Below the pieces are notes generated by a model. It was not told the origin of the DNA, ran no database searches, and saw nothing but the letters and a program-made list of their open reading frames with translations. Below are positions 1 through 12,862 of a stretch of DNA of 64,000 bases, piece by piece. This DNA is from Tubulanus polymorphus. Taxonomy: Eukaryota; Nemertea; Palaeonemertea; Tubulaniformes; Tubulanidae. The stretch spans positions 5,270,001 to 5,334,000 of the forward strand of contig NC_134026.1 of assembly GCF_964204645.1 (NCBI RefSeq). Reading direction: 5' to 3'. Numbering within the stretch: position 1 is the first letter of the stretch; every line of letters starts with the position of its first letter. A program made the position numbers and the translations under genes.

Positions 1-3000
1 CCTAATGGTGATCTATTAGTAGGGTGTAAAGACGGACAATTTCTAAAGGTATCTATGAGCTTTATCTTATGACTAAGTGACTAGTGAAATTCAACTAACT
101 GATTCTCATCTAATACTCAAATTCTAACTGTAGGGGCTTTGTAATTTCTATTACTCAATGGCCTGACTGAATTGAGTTTTAGATCATTATTTGAATAGTG
201 AAATTTAATAGTGAATTTTGATTTTTTTTGCAGATTGATGGAGAGTTGTTCAAAGTTCATATGTTACACAATCCAGTGAGTGATGAATTGATGAAACAGG
301 ATAGTTCATTGCATCTGGGCATCAGTCGCCAGGGGACAAATGTATCAGAATCAACTGGTAACCATTTTTATGCTTCGATCTTTCTATGCAATAGGGTTAT
401 TTTCATCCTTAAATTTTGAAATCCAAAACATCAGATGTAACACACTGTTTTTACTATGAATTCATCTATTCTCTTCAATCTTATATTGTGTTATCTACTG
501 TATCTACTAATCTGGTGCTGTCAAAATGATTTTTCATGTTTACAAGATAGAGTACTTTTTTCTGTGGTAAGCCTTCTGCTGATTGTAGCTGGTAATCAAT
601 TTGAATTATACACAGTTTTTGCATATGAGGCATTACAAGTTGTCAAAGAGAGCACTTGGCTCCCAGATGAGAGAGCATTGGTTATCTGTTAAGAAGTGTA
701 GGAGATCTGTGCGTATTGTCTGTTCAAATAGATGATTTCAGCGATATGTATTTATTTTCTAGCGAAATCTAGTGCTAGTGTAGGTGAAGTGGCAGGTTAT
801 GGAGCATTCACTTGTTTGACACTGGATAGAAATAACGTCATTGCTGGTGGTGAGGTAAGTCATAGTAACGTGATTCTGTTACCTGTTGTAAATGGCTGTA
901 ATTTCTTAGTCAGACAAATTCATCTGAATGTATTTGAACTTTCGTTATCAATGATTTCCAATGGTTTGACTCCAGTGGCAAATATACCCCTGAATATACT
1001 GAATTGAGTTAACCCCCTGGTCAATGTTAATACCCGTCTATAAACAGGCCCCTGCATATTGGGAAATTTGTCTCTTGAATGGAAAAAGAGAAGATAATCG
1101 CTTGTTTTGTTTGTATTTTAGGATGGTGTGCTGCGTCTGCTCGATGTCAGCGGTCATAAACTGAAATCAGTTGAAACTCTTCAATACGGCAGCCCGATAT
1201 CGTCTCTTTCATTTAACAGCTCGTATAGTAAAGTCGCTGTAGGTGGCACTCACGGTTGTGTAAATCTGTTGGATATCAAGTCATCGACTATATCGCCGCC
1301 TTTATTTGATGTACATCATGGAAATTTTATCGCCGCTGGATACTTGTACCCGGGAACTGAACATTGTATTGTAAGTATAGATAGTAAGAACTCTTTTATC
1401 TCCGGTGAGCTGCAGCTATAATCCCATAATTTTTCATTTCATTTCAGACTCTAAAAGAAGATGGTTTATTGCAAACTTGGTCTGCTGAATCTGGCAAACT
1501 CGTGTCTAGTATGCCAATTGGAGCACCTGTAAGTCAAAAGAAATTAAAATGATATCAGATACTGGTCAGGAGGCAAATCTAGGGTCTTATTCAAGGACGG
1601 GTGCACCCCCAAAATAGGGCAGATAAAGGGTAGAAGAAACCTCATCGGAAAACATTAACTCATTTTTGGGAAATACAGAGAAGAAGCTTATGAATCAAAC
1701 TTTTTTAGGTATCAATTTAGTATTTTTCATTTTCCCATGGAATTTCAAGGCAACTTCACATTTTTAGGAGGGGGTCCTGCACCTTCCCCTGCTGGTACAT
1801 CATTGAATTGACAGGATGTAGGCTGTTATTTTTAGTTTGATGCACTCAAGTTACATACATGCCGGGCGCTGCATCTTAGAAATTGGATTGACAAATCTTT
1901 ATTCTGCATTCAGTGAATCTTCTATGTTTATATATTGCAGTGTGCTAGTTTGGCCTGTAGTCCAACTAGTCATTACGTGGCTGTAGGAGCGGAGACCGGT
2001 CATCTTTATATCGTTGATGTTACTGACATTAACAACCCTCGAATAACAGCCAGACACCGGCTCTATCAACGAGCTCTGAAACATATTACGTAAGTGTACG
2101 ATGTACTACGCAAACTCAGCTCAAGCAATTTGAATTTTTTTAATGTGCCGGCACTTACAAAGTTGATGAAATTATACTTTGAATTAATTACTGAAGAATA
2201 GACAATGATTGTAACTTTGATTACCTTGATAGATTCGATCAAGAAGGTCGATTTTTCCTGACTGGTTCAGATGATGGCCATGTGTTTGCGGTTTATGGTC
2301 AACCGTCAAAACGATTTGATGTCTTGGGTGAAATCAGTAAGTATCGATAATGCTACAATCGGTCAAATTCCACAAAAGGAATTCCTATATTTGTACTTGT
2401 GTATTCTCGCCATCTTCAATCTAGGTGTCCCGGGTGATGTTGTTGCGATTACTACATATCTCGATGATAAAACCCATCTGGCCCAGGCTGTTGTTACTTG
2501 CAACGCATCAGAGAAAAAGAAATGCGGTGCAACGAAACTGGTTATCTTTGAGCTGTCAGATTCCACAGTACAAGGTATTGAATGATTATCCTATTATCCT
2601 GATGATTCTCTGTTGATGGTACCACTGATCATAAATTGAAACCTTGATTCCGTTGGTTTTCAGATCCACCGCACTCGAATCTGAAATGTACTTTGAATGA
2701 AGAAGTGATCAAAAAGATTGTATTCAACTTCAAATATCCCTCGTACGGAGCGGCATTAACTGCTGGAAACACCCTTTATACTCTTGCTCAGAAAACTAAA
2801 CAGCTTCACAAGATTATCGTCCCTAAAGATCCACCACGGAAGGTAATATGTTTATGTGCATTATACATGTTGTCTTTGAAGAAATTCCTTGAAAAAACAT
2901 ATTCATCGTCTGTCAAAATTTTGATTGCAAGACCCTGTTCCACAGTTGCAAGTTAAGATTTGACTCAGAGTTAACTCATCGAAAATGAACCTCTTTAACT

Positions 3001-6000
3001 CAGAATAACTGTAACTCACAACTGTGGAACCAGGTCCAGAACTCTTTCCCCGGGGGTGGCCTCCCATAACATTTTTGCTTCACTCTGTTCCATGTCTGCA
3101 AAAGATTTAACAATTCTGAATCATGTATTCTAATCGTTTAAACAATTATGTGAATTGTTTCAGGTTGTCCCGCCGGTTGTAAAGAAACCTAAGGTTGTTT
3201 ATATGAACAAAATCTCTTCCACTGATTTTATTGCAGATTAGATTTCACATAGTGATCAATAAACATTCTTCACGTTGAGTTTATTTGTATTCTATGGAAA
3301 AGAATTCAATTCCAATGCATGGCTTTATATTTTTCAATATGTCACCCTAAAAATGCATTAGGTAGAAAACATTGATAAGACTTTTTATTATTCACATATT
3401 ATATCAATTTGAAAGTTTTTATCTTCAATAATAGGTCGTTTTGTTTTTACACATGAATTAGTATGTTTAGTATATATATAGGGAAATGGAAGTATTAGTG
3501 GTCAGTCACAACACATCGCACCAACTTATTATCAATACAGTATAGTTAACATATTTTTCAATATTCAATACCAGTACTGATGTTACAAATATTCATTTAG
3601 ACGTCTGTTTTTTCGTGTATCAATTCTCATCGATTCTTGTATCATTATGTATAGTTGATTTAGAGTAATTTTACTTCGTTAATTGAATTATATATGATTC
3701 TTTTTGAAATGCTTCACTGATGGTGTTGTATAGTGGACGTGGGAGAGAGTTAGACAAACTGTTCTCCCACCTGTAAGTGTGGGTTTTGCATGGCTTCGTT
3801 TATCCACAACGCATAGGGTGGAGATTAGACATCATCACTACTCTAGGGTTTTTTTCTAAGATCCATTAGTAATTAGAATTACTGATTTTATGAAAAACAT
3901 TATATCATTTGTATCGATTGAATTACAGTATATTAACTTCTACAGAGTGTGAGGCACAATTTCTTTTGAATCCTAATGCACTAGAAGAGAACGCACTCAG
4001 TACTGGAGTAGATGAAATGTATTTAAAGGTGACTGCACCACCAGACTGGTTTAACTGTGGACCATTATTACAGCACTCATATGCCTGGACTGGATGTACT
4101 TATTCTTGGGGCAAATGCAAAATGTCATTTTTCTAAAAGCAAAGTGGTCTGTTTTTAGCTGATTGTTATTGAACAATCAGCAGGTTAGGCGATGGTTCCA
4201 ATTACAGTAGTCACTAATCAGGTCGAATGGGATTGGGAACAATGAGAATGATTCCATGACATGAAAAAAACTTCATCAAATATACTGCTAAATCATCAAA
4301 CCCTTATCATATGAAAACATAGGCTGATTATGGACTACTCAGTTCTAGGAAGGTTAATTTTTAACGGCAATAGAATTTAAAAACTAATAGAGTATGATCC
4401 TAGAGATTAACCTCTTGTTTATGCTATTTTCAGCCGAACAGTAAAGATTCGTATCTGGGACCCGAAGATAAATGTAGCAGCCACGGATTGCCAGGAGGAA
4501 TACTGAATTTATCGATACATCAAAGATGGTTGATGTCCTGTGCTCCAGATGGTTCAGTGCATATCAGACTTCTCGGGAACTTGGTAAGAGTTTGTTTAAT
4601 TCTCCATTTACTCTGAATAGGTCTCTTTTGCTATCATTTATTGTCATGTAATATTGTAGGATAAGTCAGTGTCGATTCAACCATACAGCTACATGAGTGG
4701 AGGTGTTAATACCGTAACTATGAGTTGGGATGGTCAATATATTCTTTGTACTGGATTTGATGGAACCATATCATCTTATAAATGGCAGTAAGTATAATTG
4801 TACAAGTACCTTCCCTTACAAATCTTTTGATATTGAGTTATATTATCCGTATAACGTACCGGTAATCAATTATCATTTGTCTGTTTAGATTTACGAGTAT
4901 CGGAATGAATAAATCTAAAAGTCTAAAAGAAGCGCACAAAAATCACGTTATGAAAACGATGAAGACCTGTGAAAGCGAGGATCAGATTCTCGGTAGTATG
5001 TCTGCTTGGACTCCACCTCCTCTCGTGTCTCGTTCCAATACCAAATCATCTGTTCAGGTATGTATGTACTAGTCTATCAAAGCGGGCCCGGAAAATCAGT
5101 TCGTTGTATCCAGTGTGAAAATGATAAGACTATCTTACTTTGGACAAAATTCTATATATATGTTTATATCGATGAATCGTTGTATCCGAGTTCGTTATAA
5201 CGAGGATCCACTGTAGTGCCACTAAAATGAAAACTCACTATACCTACCTAAACTGCTCAGCCAGTAATCGCTATTTCAATGTCCATTTTCTGCTCTTCTA
5301 CACTTGAAGTTAATCTAAATGATCAAATGTTAGGCAAGGTTTACAAATGTGAATGGATGATATTTCTTTGTTATGTGTAGGAAGCAGAAGAGGGGGAAAA
5401 GGAGACCGAAAAAGCTGCTGATGATGATGATGATGATGAAGATGTGTACACCACACCTACTCCAACTCTTGGTGCAGATTCAACCTGGTTGGATCACAGA
5501 GAAGTCGATGTAAGTTCAAAGACAAGGATCGCGGGATTCCTTAATCGAAGATTTTATCTTGATTGATTCCAGACTGCACAGTTAAACCATCATCTTCAGT
5601 TCATTGCACTTCAGTCGAATAAATCTGTTTAATCTTAGGCTATAAAAGAAGAGGACAAGGAATATGCCGATATGAAGAAGCAACTTAGAACTGAAATTCG
5701 AGATATGAGACGAATGGTATGTAAATACCGTAATTTTGTAGACTTATGTTGCAAAGATTTTCCGTTTGACTTCATAGTTTACTGTAGCACTACATATAAC
5801 TTACACCGATATCAAACAAATCAAATAAGTGATATTGTGTTTTCACAGATTCAAACAATGATGAAGGAAAATGATATCGTGCCAGACATTGAGAAACTCG
5901 GACGTCATGAATTTGATCTGGATATTGATGAACAAGCTCGTTTGATGGCTGAAGGGGAAGCAGAAGTACTGAGAGTAAGTGCTAAAAATTCAGTCAAAAA

Positions 6001-9000
6001 GTCAATTTATTTGTACATTGTACTTCAGAAGAAATTGATAAATTTCCTAAACTTTGGTGACACGCATACGGTATAGATATTGTTTTGATATACTGTATTT
6101 CTTTTTTAGATCAGAGAGGAAATCGAGTTGGATAATCTGGCTAAGATGTACCTACGAGAGTTGATTAAAAAGGAATGTTGGGATGATATGGTTGTCAAAG
6201 GGCGATCGATTGTTGTAAGTTTAAAGAATCAAATTGAATTTTGCTTAATCCAGAGCACAGGACAAATGAAATTGTCCGTAAAGTATATCATCATAAAGTC
6301 TGTATTAAACTACTTGTCCCATAATTTCATTGAGATTTAGTTTGACAAAATTTCTCTTTTCAAGGCGTTCAACTCGGTGTTGGAAGTATCGAATTATCCA
6401 ATGCTAGAACGTTCAGAAGAGGAATTAGAAATGCTTGAAAAAGTGAAGAAACAACGTCTGATCGAAATGGCAGAAATGAACGTGAGTACAAGAAACAACT
6501 TAAGAATTAGTGATGAACGACCTGAATGAAAAGTATTGACGATGAAATTATATTTTCAGGATCGTAAAGAAATTCTTGAGCATGGACAGAAAAACCAAGC
6601 TGTAAGTTAATTCAAATCTTAGCATATCTTAGTCTATAGAATTTCTAATGTATATTGACTTGGCTTGTAATCTGCGCTATAAACATTGATAGTGAGCAAG
6701 CACATGAAATCCGTATCTATCAAACATAAGATGGGTTAAACGCGAAAAATCCCACAATAAATATAGCCAAAACGAGAAACTTGAATAGAAGAGTATATAT
6801 TTGAGCAACGTTTCGGCTAAAGACTATTAGCCATCATCAGTACGCCTGTTGATGGCTAATAGTCTTTAGCCGAAACGTTGCTCAAATATATACTCTTCTA
6901 TTCAAGTTTCTCGTTTTGGCTATATTTATTGTGGGATTTCTCACGTTTATTCATCATACACGGATATTGTGTTTTCTTTTCGTCTCATAAGATGGGTTGT
7001 TGGTTAGAGAGAATTTAAGGATTTATTAATGAGGGAAACAATTGTACTCCTGTTGTTTACAGCGTCATTCTGTATTACTACGAGATTTGTACGATTTTGA
7101 CGACATCGATTTTGATGATATCGATCTAGAGGTAGTTCACCGCATTACCCAGTATTTGTTGACAGTTTCCAGTTTTCAAATTTATCATATTCAAATTCAA
7201 GCGCTTGTGTTATTTTTCCCAATATCGCCGGGATATTTTCTATTGCATGCTTTAAATTCTGTTGAGTTTTGAATTGATTCGGAATCTTATGTAAATCAAA
7301 TACGAGATTCTAATATTTCTATGCACGCAGCCTTTGGAACGGGCTATACGCCATAAATTCAACTTGGTGAAAGTAAGTACAACATTATCCATAGATACCT
7401 CCTGCATGTCTTATTTTAATGATGTGAATTTAGTTTTTTCAGTGGTTGATAATAAGATGCATCCCATAGTCTTTACACATTAACGCCTGCATTTGTTATT
7501 CCTCGGTTTATTCATATTTTCATTGAAATTTCAATCAATTTCTTAGAATGTTGAATGGTCAATGAACCGTTAGAATTTGTTAGATTCTTGTTCTGAATTT
7601 AACAGATATTAAACAGTTTCGTACTGAATCAGTAGTAAGTGCATGATATTTTTATTCTAGCCTGCTGAAGAAGAGGAAGATGAAGAGAAAGATAAAGATC
7701 AACCGTCTACTACCGGAAGCCTTGGTAAGATTCCAATTTCCTACACTCAACAGAAAGTTCCCCAGAAACTGAGGAGTCTAGTGGTGGGAAATGTTTATGA
7801 GGCTTATAGTTTCAAGTACACCAGTATAGCTGACATTTATTATCTAATACAGAAACCTCCTGAAACTAGTTCTACAGGAAAGATATTTGATTAGACCAGG
7901 CTTCATTGTTTTTGGTTGTTTAACTACAAATGAATACAGTATACTAAAATTAAAACTGGTCTTAATCCTATTTCCTTGCTTAAGTTAGAACTGTGGCCCT
8001 AATATTAGTCCTGACCCTTTATATATATATATATATGTGTTGCCCCTCCCAAGAATTTCTACCAAAAGAACACTATAACGTTGTGCACTTTTTAACCGTT
8101 GTGTTATGTTTATGTATTGTTTGCATGCTCACATTAGATGTAAGATTGGGGTTAACTTCTGGTGAGTAAGTCTTCATTAGAAAGCCAAAATGATCATCAA
8201 TCAATATGCATGTGGCGAACAAATTTTCTCTAACCTTCTATTTACGTGTATTTGATAAATCTCTATGTAATTTACATGTTTGTGAGATTTTACAATTGTC
8301 CTTTCTACAATGGAGTATATAATTTTGAATTTCTTCTTACCTATAGTATCTATTTCTTCAATCATTAAATAGATTTGCCTTTATGAAATAATCAAAATAA
8401 TCAATTTTTACAAAAATTCAAGTCTATTATCATTTATTCGCCGATCTCTCTTCAAGTAATTTGAAATAGCTATTGTGAATGCGTGCATGCGTTAACAAAA
8501 AAAAAAAAACTAAAATCTGATAATCTGCCTCTGCTGGAAGATCTCAGACCTGTTGATATTTCGCTGGTCCAATATTCGTCTTTCTAATCGCATGCAATTC
8601 TGATATTGTAAGCATCAATTAACAAAACATCGTTCTTGAACTATTTTAGCTTGCTCTTGATGACCCTAGTCATCGAGAGTGATTTAACAGCTTTTATGCT
8701 AATTCCTTTTTTGCTGGGATATTCTTCAATAGCCAAATGTTTTACCCATGTACTTTCAATAAACAGGTGCTCAATATGGAGGCGGCAGTGAATATTATTA
8801 CAACCAGTTTGAGCTGCATTCACGAGAACAAAAAAGCAAACAGATCATCTTGTTACAGGTAATTGTTTTTACATTCTGAAACACAGGACCTGGTTCTAGG
8901 ACTTGGATAAAATTTGACTCCTGCGTCACAGAAGTGGAAGCCATAACCCTAGAGCCAAACTTAACTGTGAAATGTGGAACACTGGTTCCAGCTGTCTCGA

Positions 9001-12000
9001 GTTTCTTAGAAAATATATTTTCTTTAAATCTCTTCTTTTAGGATGCAATATGTCGGATTAAAGAAGGGTTTAACAAAGAATTTGACGACATGTACAAGAA
9101 AAAAGAACAGGAAATCGCAAGGATTAAAGAGAAAAATAAGCGAATGCAAAAGATTATTGATGATTTGGATTTATTGGAAAAGATCGCAGATCCGGTTTTA
9201 GGAATTCTCGAAAAACCTGAAGGTTTGCTTGTTGTGAACGATGACGAGGTAATTGAAATACAAAGATTTAAGAAGTTGATATTTTGAATCTGGTAACGTC
9301 TTGATATTCGTGTATGTTACTCGTCTTTTCAACTGTTGATTTTGTAGGTTAAAGTGGAGAAGTTTCTTACACCTGAACAACGCAAAGCGTTGGAAGAACA
9401 ACAGAAATTAGAAGAGGAAAGAATCGCTAAAGAGAAAGGAGACAATGCTAGAGAACGAGCTTTGGATATGATGATGGGTGGTGTCTTAGAGGTAAATGAT
9501 TTGACTGGAATCTTATAAAGAGTTAAAAAATGTGAAACGAAGTTTACGGGATAGAATAAGCTAATCCATTCGTCTGATTACAGATCAAGAAAGAAGATGA
9601 ATTGAAGAAAGATGTTCCAGTTCCCGCGTTTATGACACAAAAGAAACCAGAGGAATGGAATGAAGAGGAACAGAAAGCCGCTAAAGAATACGAACGCAAA
9701 GTAAAAGAACTTCAAGAGGAAAGGGAAAAATACAGAAAGGTATGTCTTTCATTTTGGACACTATACATGTAGCGGTTTTTAAGCCTGACACATTAAACAA
9801 TATAGCACTTTCATTTTAATTCTATTCTTAGCAATTAGAGACAGAGTTGAAAAAGTTGCAAGGATTTGTCGAGGAGGGAACTGCTGCCTATGATGATTTT
9901 CTGTATAATTTCTTCATGAAGAAAGTCAAAACAGAAAGCGTCATCTATCAGGTAAGATTCAGCTTCACAGAGAGTTGTTTTCAATAACCAAAAAAAGCTG
10001 CATTACTAAATTCAAGTAACGTATATTCATTCGATTTTATAGGAAGAATTGAAGATGTTGAGATTGCGATATGTTATGTTGATTGAAGAACAAATGGAAA
10101 TCCGTGAAGCTGAATTGAATCGGCTGTTGGATAAGAAGAAACAAGAGAAGGTAGTGATTTCATTTTGGTGTGCATTTCAGAAACATGTACGATCTTTGAA
10201 GATTTCAAATCGTTTTGTTTGTTATTATAAAGGTGTTCGCTGCTCAGTTGGTTTCTGAAACGAGGAAGAACGTCGAAGGTTTTAGAGAACAGTATGAAAT
10301 TCTTTCAGCCGAAGATAAAGTAATGGATAAAAATTTCAAACGAGAATTCCATGATGTACCGGGAATTGTCGTCGATCAACTTTACAAGCTTTTCAGACGT
10401 AGGCCCAGGTAAACTATAGGGGAAACCGAAATGAGTATCAGTTGCCTGTGGTGGAACCTTGTTGATATCGCAAAACTTTTCGCTCAAATCTGTAACAAAA
10501 ATTACCGTTTCACAATTCCAGGGGACAAAAGACATTACGCGATACCCCTAGCCACGATGTACGTGGTCTGGACCCGTTTGCAGAACGACCTTCGACAGCG
10601 CGTCAACATCAGATTCATTTACAGACAATGGAACAAGCTCTGAATGAATTAGATAAAGAGTCAAATATACCTGAAGGTGTTGAGCTCGATATCTGGGAGA
10701 GAATGTGTAAATATAGACGAATGAAAATAACCAGTGAACAAATGGTAAGATGATGCGGGAATCAGTCTTTGGGTACCTGAAATTTGCTTTTTGTCTGTAA
10801 CTGAACCTGTGATTTATCTATTTGTGTTTTAGATGAAAAGTAAAGCGTTGATTCTGGCTGAAATGAATGCATTCCAGCAGAAACGTATCGAGGAAGATGA
10901 GCGTTTGAGAAATGAAATTGATGATTTAAATCAAGCTGTCAACAAGTAAGTGATATTTAGAGTTTAAGACTGAATGATTATGACGTACGTTAATCGATAT
11001 AATCTCAGCTTCTTTGTCTGAAAAATATCATTCTAAGCTGGTGTTCCATCATCCAAATTTCAATGTACAACTATTGGTTTATTACTGGGTTCTTGGCTGC
11101 TTTGTAAACTATTGATTGAAATGCTTAGTGGTATATGGTAATTTCAGGTTGAAAGAAGATCGTTTGAGATTCATTTGTAATCTGGAAGTTCAGCTGTTAC
11201 TGAAGCAGGGTCAGGTAGAAGTAGATGCTGGTTCTTTCATTCATGATTTCACTCGTAGCGTTCTCATTCATCGCAGTGATGTGGAGGAGCTTAATGGCAA
11301 AATACGAGTAAGCAATGATTCAAATTCTGGACTATTGGATTGGCAGTTACATCACTTGCGTTAAGCAATTATGACAGTATTGAATGAACTCATGATTTTG
11401 ATGCATTTTTGCAGGGATTGGGAGAAAGTAAAATTGCTAGTATGGTTGAAAGTAAAGATTTCCGCAAAGGTATCATACAACAAGAGTGGGAACACAAGAA
11501 AATGTTGATGGAAATGGAAGATCTAAAGAACAAGATGAGAGACATTCAGATGTTGAAAGTAACAAGAGAAATACAAGCTGTAAGTTGATAAAAATACCTC
11601 ATTGAGCTGCTAGTAAATTACATTACTTTCATGTGATTCGTTTCTGATATGTAGTATTTGAATGAAACTGACCATGAAGCTAAGATCGTACAAGAAATTG
11701 CCACATTGGAACAGACTATTGCTCTTCTCAAGCAGGTAAAATTAGCCAGGTCAAGACGATTAAGAAATGCTTCATCAAACAATCAATTCCTTATTTTATA
11801 CCGTCCACAAATCTGGCCTTTCAGCAACATGAAAAGAACGTTCAGGACCGCAAGAGCACGCTGAAAGAACTACGTAAAATAATCCGCGAAAGAGAAGAGG
11901 AAAATAAATCGTTAGATGGAGAATTAGAGGAGTTGAATGTGTCGGTCAACGAGCGCAGACATATTCATGAAGTTGATGGTATGTATCACTCCTGGTATAT

Positions 12001-12522
12001 GAATATAGTAAACTAATGCTCAGCGGTTCTAAATTAAAACCAGTACAATATATAATCTACATGTGAAAAATGCCTATACCGGGGTATATGAAACAAATAA
12101 ATTATTCATCAAACGCGCAGAGATCATTACTACTTTGTATCAAACACATGTTACCTGGCAGCTTATATCATCATTCTGTTCAGATATTTTCCATTCATTA
12201 AGCCTAAACACCATACTGTATGACTTCATGATATAGTCAACATATTTACTGATGCGAATGAGAACATGCATTGTGTTGAAAGCTGACTTTTCAGCGCTCT
12301 GTTTCTTACTCAGTCCAAGAGAATTATCGATATCTGTATTTTCTGTTTCTAGCTGATAAAGAAAAAGATCTCGGAGCCGAGAAGAGATATCAGGATATCG
12401 TGCAGAGAAGAAAGCTAGTCGACTTGGCTAAAGCGCAGGCTCAGGAAGTGGCCGTTTTGAGAGCAGAAGTCGAGCGACTTCGTATGAGAACATTCCCTGC
12501 TTTGGTACAAGTAGAACACTAA
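1..12522 (+). CDS. CFAP43: CFAP43 (WDR96)-like cilia and flagella protein, 5' partial
   Basis: Large axonemal protein needed for motile cilia and sperm tails: a WD-repeat front half followed by a long coiled coil. The spliced frame is open across 36 exons (about 1,497 codons, human protein about 1,665 residues): 1-48, 234-357, 763-854, 1122-1370, 1448-1528, 1941-2089, 2233-2336, 2425-2574, 2664-2842, 3164-3193, 4434-4583, 4660-4787, 4889-5057, 5381-5509, 5639-5716, 5849-5974, 6110-6214, 6365-6481, 6560-6601, 7063-7131, 7331-7372, 7661-7724, 8767-8858, 9042-9248, 9348-9491, 9584-9739, 9832-9951, 10043-10150, 10233-10408, 10522-10744, 10833-10945, 11148-11307, 11415-11579, 11655-11735, 11825-11978, 12353-12522. 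WD-type blades fill the first ten to twelve exons ([35 protein letters not shown]). The family-typical stretch [12 protein letters not shown] and a Glu/Lys-rich coiled coil follow, ending in [11 protein letters not shown]. The N-terminal exons lie upstream of the window. The paralogue CFAP44 is the main alternative; the order of blades fits CFAP43 better. Acceptor 10233 could instead be 10248, which is also in frame. Confidence 0.85.
2931..3036. mobile_element. Small fold-back MITE (family A)
   Basis: About 106 bp in a CFAP43 intron. The left end reads GACCCTGTTCCACAGTTG and the right end is its near reverse complement, CAACTGTGGAACCAGGTC. The interior is also roughly self-complementary (gagttaac...aactcag). 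Similar units sit at 13594 and 56546, and a more diverged one near 8884. No coding capacity. Confidence 0.55.
3909..4137 (+). pseudogene. Decayed duplicate of a CFAP43 exon
   Basis: An open stretch lies between CFAP43 exons 10 and 11 but has the wrong phase to be spliced in (exon 10 ends in phase 0; this frame needs phase 2). It encodes [19 protein letters not shown]. After a frame change, [14 protein letters not shown] resembles the product of window exon 1 ([13 protein letters not shown]). In CFAP43 a Trp-Thr pair precedes that blade, as it does here. I infer a tandem duplicate of the upstream exon that has lost its frame and donor site. The parent exon is mostly outside the window, so this is not proven. 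Confidence 0.4.
6738..6985. mobile_element. Inverted Penelope-like pLTR insertion with hammerhead-like core
   Basis: A 248-bp insertion in a CFAP43 intron, flanked by identical 13-bp direct repeats CATAAGATGGGTT (6725-6737 and 6986-6998). Inside are two nearly perfect inverted arms of about 97 bp (6741-6837 and 6850-6945) around a short hinge. Read on the minus strand, 6840-6811 gives CTGATGA, a 6-bp stem GGCTAA/TTAGCC, then GAAA: the order of the hammerhead ribozyme core. Long target duplications and inverted pLTRs are known for Penelope-like elements. The right tail (6952-6985) is shared with the copy at 39320. The right arm has CTGTTGA, which breaks the core. Confidence 0.6.
8138..8161 (+). 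other. Possible 24-nt in-frame microexon of CFAP43
   Basis: Within the long intron 7725-8766, an AG acceptor at 8136-8137 and a GTGAGT donor at 8162 bound 24 bases. Entered in phase 1, as exon 7661-7724 requires, they read D-V-R-L-G-L-T-S and leave phase 1, so inclusion would be silent for the frame. The polypyrimidine tract is weak. Confidence 0.25.
8884..8993. repeat. Diverged family A fold-back repeat
   Basis: Begins GGACCTGGTTC and ends with GTGGAACACTGGTTCC, the same end motifs as the units at 2931 and 56546. The inner part is poorly conserved. It lies in a CFAP43 intron. Confidence 0.35.
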
Positions 12523-12856
12523 TAACGCAGTACCATGTTGTACCATGCATTAGCAGACGAATGTATTGTGTAATGTTTGTGCTTAATGTGATAGTTGTAA
12601 AGGATGCATTCTAATGTATTATGCAATAATCAGATCCATCTATAAATCACCATTTTCACCGTCCAATAAAGAGAGGTCTATTGTGATAATCTATAAACAT
12701 TTTCCTATATTGCATGTGATTGCTGTACTTCGCTTTGTTTTTTATTATCGGCAGTTTTTCACTTACGTTTTCCGTCCGAAATTTTCTTCAGATATTTTGT
12801 GCAATCAAATTTGATTGCATGTATTTATTGTTTACATTTTTGTATTATGTTATAAC

Positions 12857-12862
12857 AATAAA
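12857..12862 (+). terminator. Poly(A) signal of CFAP43
   Basis: AATAAA lies 335 bases after the CFAP43 stop codon in AT-rich sequence, the first strong signal after 12522 besides a CAATAAAG at 12664-12671. It probably marks the 3' end of the transcript. Confidence 0.6.

Noticed and set aside
5075..5215. Tc1-like end (TTCGTTATAACGAGGATCCA then CTGTAG)
   Set aside because: Only one end is clear; the left partner is too diverged to set boundaries.
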